From the NCBI RefSeq assembly GCF_004765815.2, contig NZ_SBIS02000012.1, positions 155,067 through 219,066 on the forward strand: 64,000 bases of DNA, given 5' to 3'. The notes under the pieces were generated by a model. That model saw nothing but the letters and a program-made list of their open reading frames with translations. It searched no databases and was not told the DNA's origin. The translations under genes and the position numbers were made by a program. Numbering within the stretch: position 1 is the stretch's first letter; each line of letters starts with the position of its first letter. Of this stretch, positions 17,230-27,694 are shown one piece after another. Origin of the DNA: Halorussus salinus (GTDB lineage Archaea > Halobacteriota > Halobacteria > Halobacteriales > Haladaptataceae).

Positions 17230-19818
17230 CTACGCGGTTGACTCCTCGGTGCGGGTGCCGAAGGTCCGCTGCACGTCCGCTGGGTCAACCTCAATGTCGA
17301 AATCGAGAACGCGGTCCATCTCGCGGAGCTTCTCGACCACCGCGTTCGCGATTATCTCGTCGGGATGTTGGTCCGCGTCTTCAGCACGCTCCAACACTCC
17401 GTAGGCTTCCTCGACCGACAGCAGGTTGAGGAGTGCTTCTTGATCGTCGGTCAGATGGCCGTCTGCGCCGGGGAAATCGCCGGACAACGGCTCACCTTCG
17501 TCCACGATGTGGGTGGCCTCGTGGTCGCCTTCGCGAAGCCTCTGCTGGAGTTTCTTGGCGAACGCGGACTGCCGGGCTTCCCGTCCGCCAGGCAGGTCGT
17601 CAAGTGAGTCTTCGTCGGTGTCGAAGTCAGCCACTGCGAGTTCGCCTTTGAGCGGTTCGATTCTGGCCGGGACCCACCGGTCGTTGAACTGGTAGAGTGC
17701 GTTCGAGTACCCGCCGTCGCCCGTGTTGGCATTCTTCACGAACTGGACCATCTGGTCGTTCAACCCGAGTTGGTCGGCCCACTCGTCAATCTCCGAAATT
17801 CTATGGAGGACCGTGAACGCCGAGTTGTTGATGATGGCCTCGGAGTGAGGGTGCTGGAAGAAGTCGTTGACGTCTTGCGTCACGAACCGGACGCTCGTGT
17901 CGAAGTGACGAGCGTGCCGAATCCGCTGGCCGAGCCACGCGAGACTCGTGCTGTTCTTCATAATCTTCTGGGCTTCGTCAATCACGAAGATGACGTTTTT
18001 CGGCGTCTCCTTCGCGCGTTCGTACACCATCGAGAACAGCAACTGCATCATGAGCGAGGTGCCGCCAGCCTGTTCCTGCTGGCTCAAATCAAGATAGATG
18101 ATATCCTCGTTCTGAAGGTCGAACTCCGAGGACTGAGCAAGGTTCTCGTACTGGCCACCTTCCCGGAACGGTCGGAGGAACGTTGCGAGGTCCCGAGCGG
18201 CCTCCTCAACATCGTCTCTGTCCGCGTCTTTCGCCATCACGGCGTACTCACCCGGATTCTGCTCCATATCGTCGAGGACCTCGAAGACGGTCTGAAGCGT
18301 CGGACTCTCACGATGATGGGTAGCCGGGTCGCTCGTGATTCCCTTCCGCTCGTAGGCTGTCCGAACTGCGTCTTGGAGGAAGAACCGTTCATCGTCAAGC
18401 TCGACGTTCTCGATGTTCGCGTACGTGTCGAACATCCCCATTACTTCGTCAATCTTCGCTGAGAGCGGGTCCTTGTCTTCACCCGTTACTCGGTCCTGTT
18501 TGTGGTCTGGCGGCTGGCGAATCTCCAGCGGGTTTAGGCCACGACTGCCACCGACTGTAATCCACTTCGCCCCGAGTGCTTTCGCAAGCCCGGTCAACCC
18601 TTCGAGCGGGTCCAGAAAGATGAGCATCGTGTCTTCGGTGGCCTCGCGCGTCCGGAGCGCGTTCAGTTTCGTATTCAGGCTCTTGCCCGCACCGGAATCG
18701 CCCATCCACGTATGGTTGTAATTCGTCTCACTCTCAAACGGATGCTTGATAATCGGGCTATTGTTGAACGCGTGTGACCCCCATTCGATCCCATTCTCCT
18801 CGATCAGAGTACTCCGAGAGAGCGAGGCGAATAGTGCCCCGACACCTCGTCCGAGGACTTGCGTGCTGAATCGATCATGGAAGTCGAGGGGGTTGCGGCC
18901 GTCCGGTGCAAGTGCTTGCAACGCCTGCTCCTGTCTCCCGACCGCGGTTTCGAGGCCGATATCCGCGGGTTCCCGCCAGAACGTATCTTTCAGTTCATCA
19001 GCCTGCCGTGACAGTTCCTCCTCGTCCTCGCCTCGTGCGGCCACCCAGAGCGAGATTTCCGCTGGACGTTCACCACTACTGATAGCGTCACGATAGGCGC
19101 GAAGCTTCCCGATCTCCTCGGAGGTCTCCTTCGTCGCCTCCTCGTCCTCGTCACTATCGAACACGCCACTCTGAACGGCTTCCAACCCTTCTTTCCGCAT
19201 CTTCGCGTCACCCTTCGCCTCACGACGGTCTTTCGGCCGGACTTGAAGCGTCAGATCGAACTTGAGGTCGGGATTCTGGAAGACGTTCTGAAGCGCCCCC
19301 GGAGCGATAACATCACTGAAATCGTTTGGTTCGGCGAAAAATACGCGCCTGTAGGTGTCGCCAGTTCGGACCGACCGGTATGACTCGTCGATGTCGATAG
19401 GCGCGACTGCCTGCTGATGGAGACGGTCAACCTCGTCGCCCGGATCATCGGGCGCGGGCAAGCCGCCTTCCGGAGCTGTCTCTATAGTCTCGTCTTCGAA
19501 CTGACTGACCTGCCGTGGCACACCCTCAGTCGCTGCTATCGAACCAGTAGCCGATTGGCTGGCGGTGGTCTTCGACTGAGAGGGGTCGGCTACTCCTTCA
19601 TCGGTAGACTCCGCTGTGTCTCCGGACGTGGAGTCGTTGGACCGACTGTAGAGGTAGACCGCGAAAATGCTCGTCGCCACGAGGAGGTAGAAGCCGAGAC
19701 CACTAAGCGGGACTGGGCATGTCGCGGACTTGCAGACCGACTGAGTCTGGGGAAGCCACCCGAACAGTCGAGTCCACACATCTGCTGGAAGTGATATAAC
19801 AAGGGCAAGCCTAAGCAT
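17230..19818 (-). CDS. VirB4/TraC-like conjugation ATPase
   Basis: An 862-residue protein. The ATG at 19818 overlaps the stop of the preceding gene. Residues about 30-48 form one membrane helix, which is unusual for VirB4. A Ser/Thr-rich linker is followed by the VirB4 core. Walker A GDSGAGKS is near residue 372, the LDPLEG strand follows, and Walker B FVIDEAQKIM is near 611, with a conserved FVTQDVNDFF segment after it. VirB4 ATPases energise pilus assembly and substrate transfer in type IV secretion. The position next to a PrgI/VirB4-N-like gene and the coupling ATPase supports this. Confidence 0.9.
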   Translation of the reverse strand: MLRLALVISLPADVWTRLFGWLPQTQSVCKSATCPVPLSGLGFYLLVATSIFAVYLYSRSNDSTSGDTAESTDEGVADPSQSKTTASQSATGSIAATEGVPRQVSQFEDETIETAPEGGLPAPDDPGDEVDRLHQQAVAPIDIDESYRSVRTGDTYRRVFFAEPNDFSDVIAPGALQNVFQNPDLKFDLTLQVRPKDRREAKGDAKMRKEGLEAVQSGVFDSDEDEEATKETSEEIGKLRAYRDAISSGERPAEISLWVAARGEDEEELSRQADELKDTFWREPADIGLETAVGRQEQALQALAPDGRNPLDFHDRFSTQVLGRGVGALFASLSRSTLIEENGIEWGSHAFNNSPIIKHPFESETNYNHTWMGDSGAGKSLNTKLNALRTREATEDTMLIFLDPLEGLTGLAKALGAKWITVGGSRGLNPLEIRQPPDHKQDRVTGEDKDPLSAKIDEVMGMFDTYANIENVELDDERFFLQDAVRTAYERKGITSDPATHHRESPTLQTVFEVLDDMEQNPGEYAVMAKDADRDDVEEAARDLATFLRPFREGGQYENLAQSSEFDLQNEDIIYLDLSQQEQAGGTSLMMQLLFSMVYERAKETPKNVIFVIDEAQKIMKNSTSLAWLGQRIRHARHFDTSVRFVTQDVNDFFQHPHSEAIINNSAFTVLHRISEIDEWADQLGLNDQMVQFVKNANTGDGGYSNALYQFNDRWVPARIEPLKGELAVADFDTDEDSLDDLPGGREARQSAFAKKLQQRLREGDHEATHIVDEGEPLSGDFPGADGHLTDDQEALLNLLSVEEAYGVLERAEDADQHPDEIIANAVVEKLREMDRVLDFDIEVDPADVQRTFGTRTEESTA

Positions 19819-20896
19819 CGGAGTCCTCCATGCGGATACCGTCGCTCGCCGGTTCGTTGCGAGGCTGGACTGCATCGTTCGCGGCATCGACCTCACTCGG
19901 CCGCCAGAACCCACGCTGTAGGCCGAACGCTTCCGCGGTCGAGAGTTGGGCAAAGTCGTACTCTTCGAGTTCCCGGTTGAGACTGAGAACCTGTTCGAGG
20001 CGGCGATTCAGCTTGCGAAGCATCTCTGACCGCCGCTGGTTGTCCGAGAGATCTCCTTGTCCCGCGACGTAGTACTGGATGACCTCGAACACGACACCGA
20101 TTTTGTTGATACGGGCGAGCTTTTCGAGAGCGGTCTGGTCGGTCGCTGACGAGGTGGTGACTTCGGTCTCCTCCAGTGGAACGATGAGATAGAAATGCGA
20201 GATCTGTGTTCCGGCGGCCTCGAACTGCGTTGGGCGTTCGGATAGTCGCTCCTCGAGCAACGCTCGCAGGTGGGGGTTCCCAAGGACATCGGAGTCGTCA
20301 AGTCGGTCGTCTAAATGTTGGAGATGTTGCTCGATTGGGAACGGTTGGTTGGTAACGTGGATGTCGTAGTCGAAGTCGATGCGGTTGTTGAACCATGTCG
20401 CGATGGAAACCATCGTCTGGTACCAGTCGTCGAACTCGGCGAAATCACGGTGGGGAGGGTCAAGTTCGACGAACGCGACGAGTGAGCCGTCTTCTAGCTC
20501 AAGAACGTGGTCGCGGGGATAGAACCGCGCTACACCAGTTAAATCTTGAGTTGACTCTGTAGTGTCGAACGCGCTGTGGTCGGCGTCGACCGCGGCTTCC
20601 TCGATGCTGTCGTAGTGGGTCGGGGATTTGGCGTAGTGAAGGAGTGTTTTCGTCCACTGGACTGCGGTCAAGTAGCTCGGAGCGGCGACGACATAGAGGC
20701 TTCCGAGGCCTAGAGAGGCAATTGGGAGGCTAAGACCGAGGTAGCCCATATCGAGGAAGAGCCAGCAAAGTAAGCCGATGCCTCCGGGCAGGAGGACCGT
20801 GTAGAAGTCGTGAGTGTTGATTTCGATAATTGGGACGACAGATGGCTGGCGGAACGTTGGGACTGTAACCTGTCCTAATTCTTCTCGGGTGGACAT
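19811..20896 (-). CDS. PrgI-like / VirB4 N-terminal-like membrane protein
   Basis: A 361-residue protein. The N-terminus has two membrane helices (about 33-50 and 55-76) preceded by a short VPTF strand, like PrgI/VirB3-type proteins. After the helices comes a domain with LVAFVELDPPHRDF and a long helical region, similar to the N-terminal domain of VirB4/TraC. It probably anchors the ATPase encoded just downstream (overlapping ATG) to the membrane, making a split VirB3-VirB4 arrangement. The family assignment is by pattern only. Confidence 0.65.
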   Translation of the reverse strand: MSTREELGQVTVPTFRQPSVVPIIEINTHDFYTVLLPGGIGLLCWLFLDMGYLGLSLPIASLGLGSLYVVAAPSYLTAVQWTKTLLHYAKSPTHYDSIEEAAVDADHSAFDTTESTQDLTGVARFYPRDHVLELEDGSLVAFVELDPPHRDFAEFDDWYQTMVSIATWFNNRIDFDYDIHVTNQPFPIEQHLQHLDDRLDDSDVLGNPHLRALLEERLSERPTQFEAAGTQISHFYLIVPLEETEVTTSSATDQTALEKLARINKIGVVFEVIQYYVAGQGDLSDNQRRSEMLRKLNRRLEQVLSLNRELEEYDFAQLSTAEAFGLQRGFWRPSEVDAANDAVQPRNEPASDGIRMEDSDA

Positions 20897-20974
20897 AATT
20901 GAATCTCTTCTCGATTATTCATCTATACTCCTAGTCTATGTAATTTAATTAGGTAAAATTAACTATCTACCCTA

Positions 20975-22840
20975 TCATCGTAGCAACCGCCATGGCGGCC
21001 ACGTCTCAGCCCCCGGCACCCGATTCAAAAAATACAACACGAGCAACAACGGCACGACGAGAGCAAGAATAGTACTGAGAACTCGTCCCAAGCCAACAGC
21101 GCCGAAGATTCCGGACCGAGGAAGAACGCGCGCTCGATCAGACAGATAAGCCACGTCCTCGGCCCACCACGACGCAGGCTCATATTTCGCAGTCACCAGT
21201 CCTGAGTTCTGTACCGTCACAATCGCCTCACCGGACTTGTTCGTCTCAATTTGAGCTCCCCGAAGACGTACGAATCCACCTCGGCCGGTCGTGTTGATCG
21301 GGTCGCCAGTCCGGTTCTCTCGGAGCGTCACACGAACATTCGCATACGTCGAATTCCAATCGGTCACTGAGAGAGTGAGATTTGCCTTCCGGACTTCAAC
21401 CGGGCCCCCCGACTGTGTAATATCAGCCTCGACTCCTTGGACTACGCCCGTTGCAGATGCGGATTGACTGAGATTCGAGTATCGTACAGCGATAGTCCTC
21501 GTCGAATTATACGGCTTACTCGTCACCGGTACGGACACGTTCTCGGGAAGTGACGAAGCAGGACTCGAATATCGAGAACTGTCAAATGCCGATACCTCGT
21601 AGAGATTCGTCCCACGGCTGGTAGTCGTCGTCAGACCGAACCGACTCGGGAACGCCCGTACTTGAGCTGGTAGCGTCGGCGACGCACGCCACGAAGTCTC
21701 GTTCCGCGTCGAGGTACCTAGTCGGTCCCAGTCGGAATCACGCATCGAGAAGAACCGCCACTGAGTATGAATTGAAGCCCGTGAACCGAACTCGATACCG
21801 TTCCACCGGTCTGACGACTGAATAATCACGCCGCGGTCGCCATCCGGAAATTCGGCGGTTCGCAGGGCCGTCCGTAACTGGTAGACGGTTGCAGACACTT
21901 GGTCCGAGACTATCACACTGTCCGTAACCGAAGTCGATTCCGACGACCACCACGTCTCCGTGACCGTTTCACAAACCGTCTTAATACCATCACCCGTATC
22001 GATTTTCCGGCATTCCTCCTCGGATTCCGTATGCTTCGTGAGAACGGTCTTGTTCACTACAACTTCGACTTCGGCAACGAGTGAGATCGGCGTCCCCGAG
22101 GTAGTTTGGGTCCGGGCTGAATACGACATATTCACTGCATGTCCCGGATCATTAGCCGTTCCAATACGAGGTCCTGACCGCTGACAACCGCCCGCTTGCC
22201 GAGGAGCGCTCGGACCTTGAACAACGCAGGCTGACTTGATCTCGTGGTGGCGGAGCGTCCAAAGGACCTTCCTGCCGTCCGAGCCGTCCGTATCGTCCGC
22301 GGGCATCTGCACGCGATAATCGACGAGACCACGCACTCGTCCGTCAGGTGCGATGTAGTGGACCGTCTGATTTGGAGTCTGATAGAGCCGGGTCGATGGC
22401 TGAATCCGGTAGAGCGTCGCGTGAGCGTCCTGTATCCATCCCCGAGAACTCTGGCGGAGGGTAGCGTCTTCCGGATGCACTGACCGGGTACGGGTCGTCG
22501 AGAAGTTCCGAGCGTACGCAGCCCAGTCCCGCCGGTTCCACTGGCTCGGAAGCTCGGGTGGGGACGTCCAAATATAGTCAGTCCCGTTTAGGAGAGCCTC
22601 CATCGCAGTCCGGTTTTCCCCTGTCAGATTTCGATACTGAGATTGGTTGATGTACTCGTCGTCGTCCATCGCCCAGAGCTTTGCAGTCTCGTTCGGTGAA
22701 ATTCCGTGGCCTCCTCCATTGGAAGGTTGGTCTGCAGTGACGATGTGACCGCTCGCGAGTAAGGTGGCAGCGATGGCGATTAGGACTACAAGCTGGCGCG
22801 AAGTGTCCGTATCTATGTTGATAGTAGGGGTTTGTCTCAT
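20975..22840 (-). CDS. secreted, membrane-anchored surface protein of the conjugation operon
   Basis: A 621-residue protein with a signal peptide (about 16-38) and a single C-terminal membrane helix (about 592-612) followed by a short cytoplasmic tail. The rest is extracellular, beta-rich and full of Asn-X-Ser/Thr sites, typical of haloarchaeal glycosylated surface proteins. A Cys-containing insert lies at about 205-290. No named domain is recognised. Within the operon it is a candidate for a cell-contact or channel-exit component. Confidence 0.75.
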   Translation of the reverse strand: MRQTPTINIDTDTSRQLVVLIAIAATLLASGHIVTADQPSNGGGHGISPNETAKLWAMDDDEYINQSQYRNLTGENRTAMEALLNGTDYIWTSPPELPSQWNRRDWAAYARNFSTTRTRSVHPEDATLRQSSRGWIQDAHATLYRIQPSTRLYQTPNQTVHYIAPDGRVRGLVDYRVQMPADDTDGSDGRKVLWTLRHHEIKSACVVQGPSAPRQAGGCQRSGPRIGTANDPGHAVNMSYSARTQTTSGTPISLVAEVEVVVNKTVLTKHTESEEECRKIDTGDGIKTVCETVTETWWSSESTSVTDSVIVSDQVSATVYQLRTALRTAEFPDGDRGVIIQSSDRWNGIEFGSRASIHTQWRFFSMRDSDWDRLGTSTRNETSWRASPTLPAQVRAFPSRFGLTTTTSRGTNLYEVSAFDSSRYSSPASSLPENVSVPVTSKPYNSTRTIAVRYSNLSQSASATGVVQGVEADITQSGGPVEVRKANLTLSVTDWNSTYANVRVTLRENRTGDPINTTGRGGFVRLRGAQIETNKSGEAIVTVQNSGLVTAKYEPASWWAEDVAYLSDRARVLPRSGIFGAVGLGRVLSTILALVVPLLLVLYFLNRVPGAETWPPWRLLR

Positions 22841-22907
22841 CGTACGAAAATCCGGAAATTGGGTTGCTAAACAGGACAGCTATTGACCCCCAGCAATTCC
22901 ACCCGAA

Positions 22908-23321
22908 TTACCACGGGATGAAATTGATACACTTTGCAAGCGGGAAGCCTGCCTGCTTGGCGTACGTTACACCAATAGGTAGACCGATACAGATACTCGC
23001 GGCCGAAATCAGGGCTTCCCCGCGCCACTGCTTGAATTTCTTCTTGCGTTTCTTTCCGATGGGGAGTGAGCTGATGACGCGATCACCCAGAATAGCGATG
23101 ACAGCGATTGGTGAGAAGCCGACGACCAACCCCCGAATCATGAGGTTGACCGAGTTCTTGAAAATGCCAACCTTACAGAGGAACGACTTGTCGTTTCCTG
23201 CTGCTGCTGGACCGACGAAGAGAAAGAGGAACACAAGTAGCTTCCCGTACAGTTTGAGGCTTTTCACCAGTGGTCGGCTTGTACTCCGTGTCATTTCCGA
23301 TGTGGATGAAGTTTCTGTCAT
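22908..23321 (-). CDS. small membrane protein, VirB2-pilin candidate
   Basis: A 137-residue protein. A signal-like helix at about 27-41 ends in an Ala-rich stretch. Two more membrane helices follow (about 63-79 and 104-122), separated by a very basic loop (Lys-Lys-Arg-Lys-Lys-Lys). A cleavable leader followed by two helices with a short basic loop is the plan of VirB2/TrbC pilins. Cys49 and Cys131 could form a disulphide. The ATG overlaps the upstream stop (ATGA). The pilin role is inference; there is no clear sequence signature. Confidence 0.55.
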   Translation of the reverse strand: MTETSSTSEMTRSTSRPLVKSLKLYGKLLVFLFLFVGPAAAGNDKSFLCKVGIFKNSVNLMIRGLVVGFSPIAVIAILGDRVISSLPIGKKRKKKFKQWRGEALISAASICIGLPIGVTYAKQAGFPLAKCINFIPW

Positions 23322-23620
23322 GTTTTGGATTCTTGCTGGGTGTTTGGTTCGTTCGGCTTGTCATGTTGGCCAGATCGAGGACTGAACTGGCAGAATTCTG
23401 TAAGGCTGTGGGCGCGGTCGAGGATCTCGTCGACCGTTACTTGGTCGCTCTCCTCGATGGCTTCGTAGTGTTGCTTGACTTCCCGCGGAGAGTAGCCGCT
23501 CCGTCGGATTTCGCGGTCGATGGCATCGCGGAGAAGACCTGCACCATTGACGCGGTCGGTCAGTCGCAGAAATACGTCTTGGTACGGGTCGACGCCGTTC
23601 GTTCGTGTTACTTTACCCAT
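23318..23620 (-). CDS. small hypothetical protein of the conjugation operon
   Basis: A 100-residue soluble protein. I chose the ATG at 23620 because AGGAGA lies nine bases upstream, one of the few clear ribosome-binding sites here. It has three amphipathic helices and a polar, Gln-rich tail. The stop overlaps the ATG of the pilin candidate. Unknown function; a cytoplasmic regulator or chaperone of the pilin would fit. Confidence 0.65.
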   Translation of the reverse strand: MGKVTRTNGVDPYQDVFLRLTDRVNGAGLLRDAIDREIRRSGYSPREVKQHYEAIEESDQVTVDEILDRAHSLTEFCQFSPRSGQHDKPNEPNTQQESKT

Positions 23621-23756
23621 AATGCTTCTCCTGTTGAACAATGTGGTTTGACATTGGTATTCAGCAGTCTACCCAACTCCAAATAGTCTTATTTACGACA
23701 AATACTTTTATTAGGGAATTTTATTAACTAGAATTAGTAGACTCGCGGGAGAGGCG

Positions 23757-24044
23757 TCACTCAACGAGTTCGGGAAGACGATTCGGCTGGCGATCACTGA
23801 TGAACTCTCGAATCTCGTCCATCATCGCCAACATCGGACACCGACCGTCCGGATTCGAACTACACATCGGACACGGACCCGGTGCAGTGACGTAGCTCGC
23901 GTAGACGCCGTATATCTCAATCAGAAGGTCTACCGCGACATCCACATCGTCTCGACCATCACGAACGGGTCTGGACACTCCCAACTCCGACCGCTCTATC
24001 CCATCTTCCGTAGAACGAACTTCGGTTTCTTCGGAGTATTGCAT
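23757..24044 (-). CDS. small Cys-containing hypothetical protein
   Basis: A 95-residue acidic protein with a Cys-Pro-Met-Cys pair and a second Cys ten residues on, possibly a partial metal site, inside a helical C-terminal half. The ATG at 24044 is 11 bases after the stop of the large surface-protein gene. No family is recognised. Confidence 0.6.
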   Translation of the reverse strand: MQYSEETEVRSTEDGIERSELGVSRPVRDGRDDVDVAVDLLIEIYGVYASYVTAPGPCPMCSSNPDGRCPMLAMMDEIREFISDRQPNRLPELVE

Positions 24045-24055
24045 TGTTACGATAC

Positions 24056-27000
24056 TTAACTCGAAGTGGTGTTGGTTCTGGCCACCTGTTCGAAAGTGCT
24101 GTACTGGTAGGTCAACCCACTTCCCTCGACGAATGCGTAGACCTGCGAGGAGTCGGCTGTCTTCACGCGAATTATGTTTTCGCCTTCGGTGAACCACTCT
24201 GCCGGTAACTCCGTGGTCACATTTCCGTACAGCTGGCCGTCAACGAGTTTCGACATGGGTATTCTTTTGGAATACCGTTCGTCGTTCGCATTCCTGACGA
24301 CGATTTTCGGTTCGTAGGTCTGGGACCGCTCGCCGTCATAGCTCACCGAAGCAGCAGCCTTGGTCGTGACTCCATCGACAGGTTCTGTGAGTATTTCCAA
24401 CTCGTTTGCTCCAAGCGACAACTCCGAAATATTGAGACCTGACGGAGCCGAGAGTCCAGTGTTCTCTTGCGAGGTCTCGAACTCGTCTGGGTAGGTGTAC
24501 GCCTGCCCATTGATTTGGACCGTCGCTTCTTCGGGGACGGCTCGAGCCTCGTACGTGAACGTGTAGTTCACAGGCCCGCTTTCAGTCTTCAATTCGAGAG
24601 ATTCTATTCCAGCTTTCGAGACTTCATGAGCCGGAATATCACACGTTTTTGTCTCCTTGAGAACCCCGTTGAACGAACAGATTTTGTTCCCTCCAAGTTT
24701 GACTATGGGACTACGGGTTCCCGTGCGCTCAGTCCGACTGAGACTGTATTTGACAGCACTCCCACCAGATGTCGAAACCGAAATCGTGTTCTGACCGGAC
24801 TCTAAGGGAAGCGAAATCGATTCTGTTTCTCCTGCCGAGAGCGACGATGTTCGTTTTGTCTCACCGTTTACCGAGACCGTTACACGGCCCGTATCAGCTT
24901 TCGTCACCACTCCTTCATCAGAACTATACACGTTGGCGTATCCAGCGTCTCTCGCTTTCGTTTCGACGTCGATTGACTCACCTTGTTCCAAGTACACTCG
25001 TTTAGTGATTGTCCCTTCTCGGGATTCCTCCTCTCCAGCCATCGTATACACGTCTTTACTGACTACAGTCTCACCTGCTATGCTGATGTCTATTGAAGCG
25101 TACCCCCCAATATCGTCCCCCCACGTTCCCATGGTATACGCTCGAATGAACCACGGGATATTGAGGTGATAATACCCGTCTTCCGGCGCTTTGAACAGCG
25201 TCTTTTCCGTTGTTTGATATCCGCCTTCCCACACGTCTCCACTTGAGCCAGGCCCCGGTGTTTTGTAAGCAGTTTCTACACTATTTCGCCCTGTTAACGT
25301 CATTTCTACATCAGTCGGGGAAAGATTCCCATCGATAGTCACGGACTTCTTTGACGAAGTACTCCCCTGATAGGTTCCGACCCTACTGTCGGTGAATTCC
25401 ACATAGTTATTTCCAAATCCGTCGGCAGAAAACACTAGCTCGTCTCCTTTCTCAACGGTGACAGTAGCTTCAAGTGTACCCCCTCGTCTGTTCCCCCAGC
25501 GTTGCTTGTACCCGCCAATGTTGTTTTTATTTATACTTTCGACGGTACTGCACCCGCCATTCTTCTTGCATACTTCCAATGCGACAGAACCACTGAAGGA
25601 CCGTGAATAGTATGGATTATACATTTTCCAATCTGCCGCTATTTTGTACGTCCCACTTCTAGGCACGGTGATTTTACCTTCATCGTGTTCATTTTCCCAA
25701 CCATGTGTACGGGGCAGATTGTAGAGATTGAGTTCTGTGGGTATAGTACTCGTTTTGAATTTCCCGTTGTCAGTTACCTCCGTTCTTGATAGAGTCGAAG
25801 CCAGGTCTATCTCAAGGTTCCGTGGCTGGAGATTCCCTCGAACGCCGAGATTCGGGGAATTTCCACGGTAGGTGCCAGACTGCGAGACGTTTTCAGATGT
25901 TGGGACTCCCCACAACCGCACCCGTTGATTTGTCGGGCGCTGAGTCCCGTCAATCGAAAACCGAGTACTATTCTCGGTGCCTCGAATCGTAGTGATCTGT
26001 CTACTCAAGGTATTCACTCCTCTCAATCTCACAGTCAGATTATCTGCGTTCCGCGGTTGCTCGAATTGTATCGTTGAACGAATATCCGTTCCTTGACCCT
26101 CTACTCGAATCGGCTGTTTCGAGGGAACGACCAGTTCCAGTTCGTTGTCAGTGATTGTTCCATCTTGAGTTTCGAAGTAGATAGCGTTCGGATTGCCAAG
26201 TATGGCTACCGACCCGTTCTCGAACATCCGGAACCGAACGTCGTCTGAAACTGCCAGTTTTCTGTCGTTCGGAGGTTCGACGTAGATTCTGTGTTTACCA
26301 GCGGAAATATTCCTAAACTCGTATGCTCCCGAGGAGTTAGTGGTGATCGTCCGAGAGGACGAGGAGAGATGGACTGTCGCTCCACTAAGCGCGGTGTCGT
26401 TCGAGTCGTAAACAGTGCCCCGGAGAAGATGCAGTTCATTCTGGGTAGAGCCGGTTCGATTGGTAACGTCATTTGACTCAGTTCGGTCGTCTGTTTCATC
26501 TAGATCCGGATGTTCGATTCCATCCCAGTGGTACTCGTCTGGTTCCGAATCACTTCCATCTGGGTCCCAGTCCTCTAAGTCGGATTGAACCTCCTCGACC
26601 GGAATGGGGTCGACGCTCGGGAGACTGCCGGGGAATTGGTCGTCGTACGACTCCCAGATGATAATCGCGCCTTCTGCGTGAGATTTGTTCTCGTAGAAGA
26701 AGGGGTCGTCGCCATACGTCGCGTTCGGATAGAGATAGACGACACTCCCGTTGATTTTGCCACCAACCACATAGCTTCCGTTATGCTCGAAGACGGACCA
26801 GTTAGTCGACCACCTGCTCTCAAGTTCGCTTCCGGAAGGAGCCTCTGGTTCTGGATACCGCGTTTGGTTCTGGTCGTGTTTCGAACTCCACGCGAGAACT
26901 GAGTTCCGAACGTTTGGCCGTAGATCGTAGAAATACGGCACCTGAGTAACATTTCCGTTCGGTTCCAAGTAGACTATTTCTCCATCAATTTTACCGGTTA

Positions 27001-27496
27001 CGACGAATTGACTGTTGTACTCGTAGATCGTCCAGTTTCTCGTCTCGTTATAAATATTAAGTGTGGGGTCAGAAACCTCCGTGAGATTCGCGTATGCTGC
27101 CGCGGTGCCTGACGAACTATTCCCGAATGGTATAGTGAGAAGACCGGAGAACGCGAGGAGGCCTGCGATAGTCACTAATCCGATGAACGCTGCCATCAGA
27201 AGTGTAGAGCGGTCGGGCTCAAGAGAGACATCGAAATCGAAGCGGAACGACCTGCGGGCCGTAGTAACGGCCCCTGAGAGTAGTTCGAGTAGCCCGGAAT
27301 CGTCGCTGGTAGCCGATTCGAGCTGGCGGCGAATTTTATTGGGTGGCACCTGCTCGGTGGAACAACCGCCATTTGGACACCGACTCGCGTAAATGAGTTC
27401 ATGCTCGTGGTCATCGTACTGGCTGGCAAGTCGGGATAGCGGTGCGAGTGGGCCTTGGCAATTCGGACAGCGAAGGTCTGAACGGTCGGTTGTCAT
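24056..27496 (-). CDS. giant surface protein with cytoplasmic zinc ribbon
   Basis: A 1146-residue protein. Residues 10-45 hold CPNC and CPNGGC, a zinc ribbon that would be cytoplasmic. A membrane helix at about 103-125 is followed by roughly 1000 extracellular residues. These contain two related 50-residue repeats with TYxYNSxFVVTGKI-like strands (about 150-290), an acidic linker, a carboxypeptidase-regulatory-like beta domain (GTVYDSNDTALSGATVHL near 360) and several beta-sandwich units with Cys pairs and many glycosylation sites. It is probably a cell-surface adhesin or pore-like part of the transfer machine. The zinc ribbon could sense or bind the cytoplasmic ATPases. That role is inference. 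Confidence 0.75.
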   Translation of the reverse strand: MTTDRSDLRCPNCQGPLAPLSRLASQYDDHEHELIYASRCPNGGCSTEQVPPNKIRRQLESATSDDSGLLELLSGAVTTARRSFRFDFDVSLEPDRSTLLMAAFIGLVTIAGLLAFSGLLTIPFGNSSSGTAAAYANLTEVSDPTLNIYNETRNWTIYEYNSQFVVTGKIDGEIVYLEPNGNVTQVPYFYDLRPNVRNSVLAWSSKHDQNQTRYPEPEAPSGSELESRWSTNWSVFEHNGSYVVGGKINGSVVYLYPNATYGDDPFFYENKSHAEGAIIIWESYDDQFPGSLPSVDPIPVEEVQSDLEDWDPDGSDSEPDEYHWDGIEHPDLDETDDRTESNDVTNRTGSTQNELHLLRGTVYDSNDTALSGATVHLSSSSRTITTNSSGAYEFRNISAGKHRIYVEPPNDRKLAVSDDVRFRMFENGSVAILGNPNAIYFETQDGTITDNELELVVPSKQPIRVEGQGTDIRSTIQFEQPRNADNLTVRLRGVNTLSRQITTIRGTENSTRFSIDGTQRPTNQRVRLWGVPTSENVSQSGTYRGNSPNLGVRGNLQPRNLEIDLASTLSRTEVTDNGKFKTSTIPTELNLYNLPRTHGWENEHDEGKITVPRSGTYKIAADWKMYNPYYSRSFSGSVALEVCKKNGGCSTVESINKNNIGGYKQRWGNRRGGTLEATVTVEKGDELVFSADGFGNNYVEFTDSRVGTYQGSTSSKKSVTIDGNLSPTDVEMTLTGRNSVETAYKTPGPGSSGDVWEGGYQTTEKTLFKAPEDGYYHLNIPWFIRAYTMGTWGDDIGGYASIDISIAGETVVSKDVYTMAGEEESREGTITKRVYLEQGESIDVETKARDAGYANVYSSDEGVVTKADTGRVTVSVNGETKRTSSLSAGETESISLPLESGQNTISVSTSGGSAVKYSLSRTERTGTRSPIVKLGGNKICSFNGVLKETKTCDIPAHEVSKAGIESLELKTESGPVNYTFTYEARAVPEEATVQINGQAYTYPDEFETSQENTGLSAPSGLNISELSLGANELEILTEPVDGVTTKAAASVSYDGERSQTYEPKIVVRNANDERYSKRIPMSKLVDGQLYGNVTTELPAEWFTEGENIIRVKTADSSQVYAFVEGSGLTYQYSTFEQVARTNTTSS

Positions 27497-27627
27497 GGTT
27501 CGAGTGTGTTTTAAGAGAGGTTGATTGTCGGACGGATTACTTCAATAAAAGTATTCCAATCAGTCTTTTTAACCATTTATTAGGGATATTTAACTAACCA
27601 CGTTCCCGTCGGGCTATCTCAGAACAG

Positions 27628-27668
27628 CTAACCAATGAGCCGGTAGATCGAGAACATCCATTGGTTAG
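27628..27668. repeat. dispersed palindrome, copy 6
   Basis: Perfect 10-base arms with a 21-base centre, one shorter than usual. It lies 26 bases past the stop of the VirB6-like gene and 131 bases before the start of the giant surface protein. Confidence 0.9.
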
Positions 27669-27694
27669 CCAAACGAGAGTGAATCAATAGCATA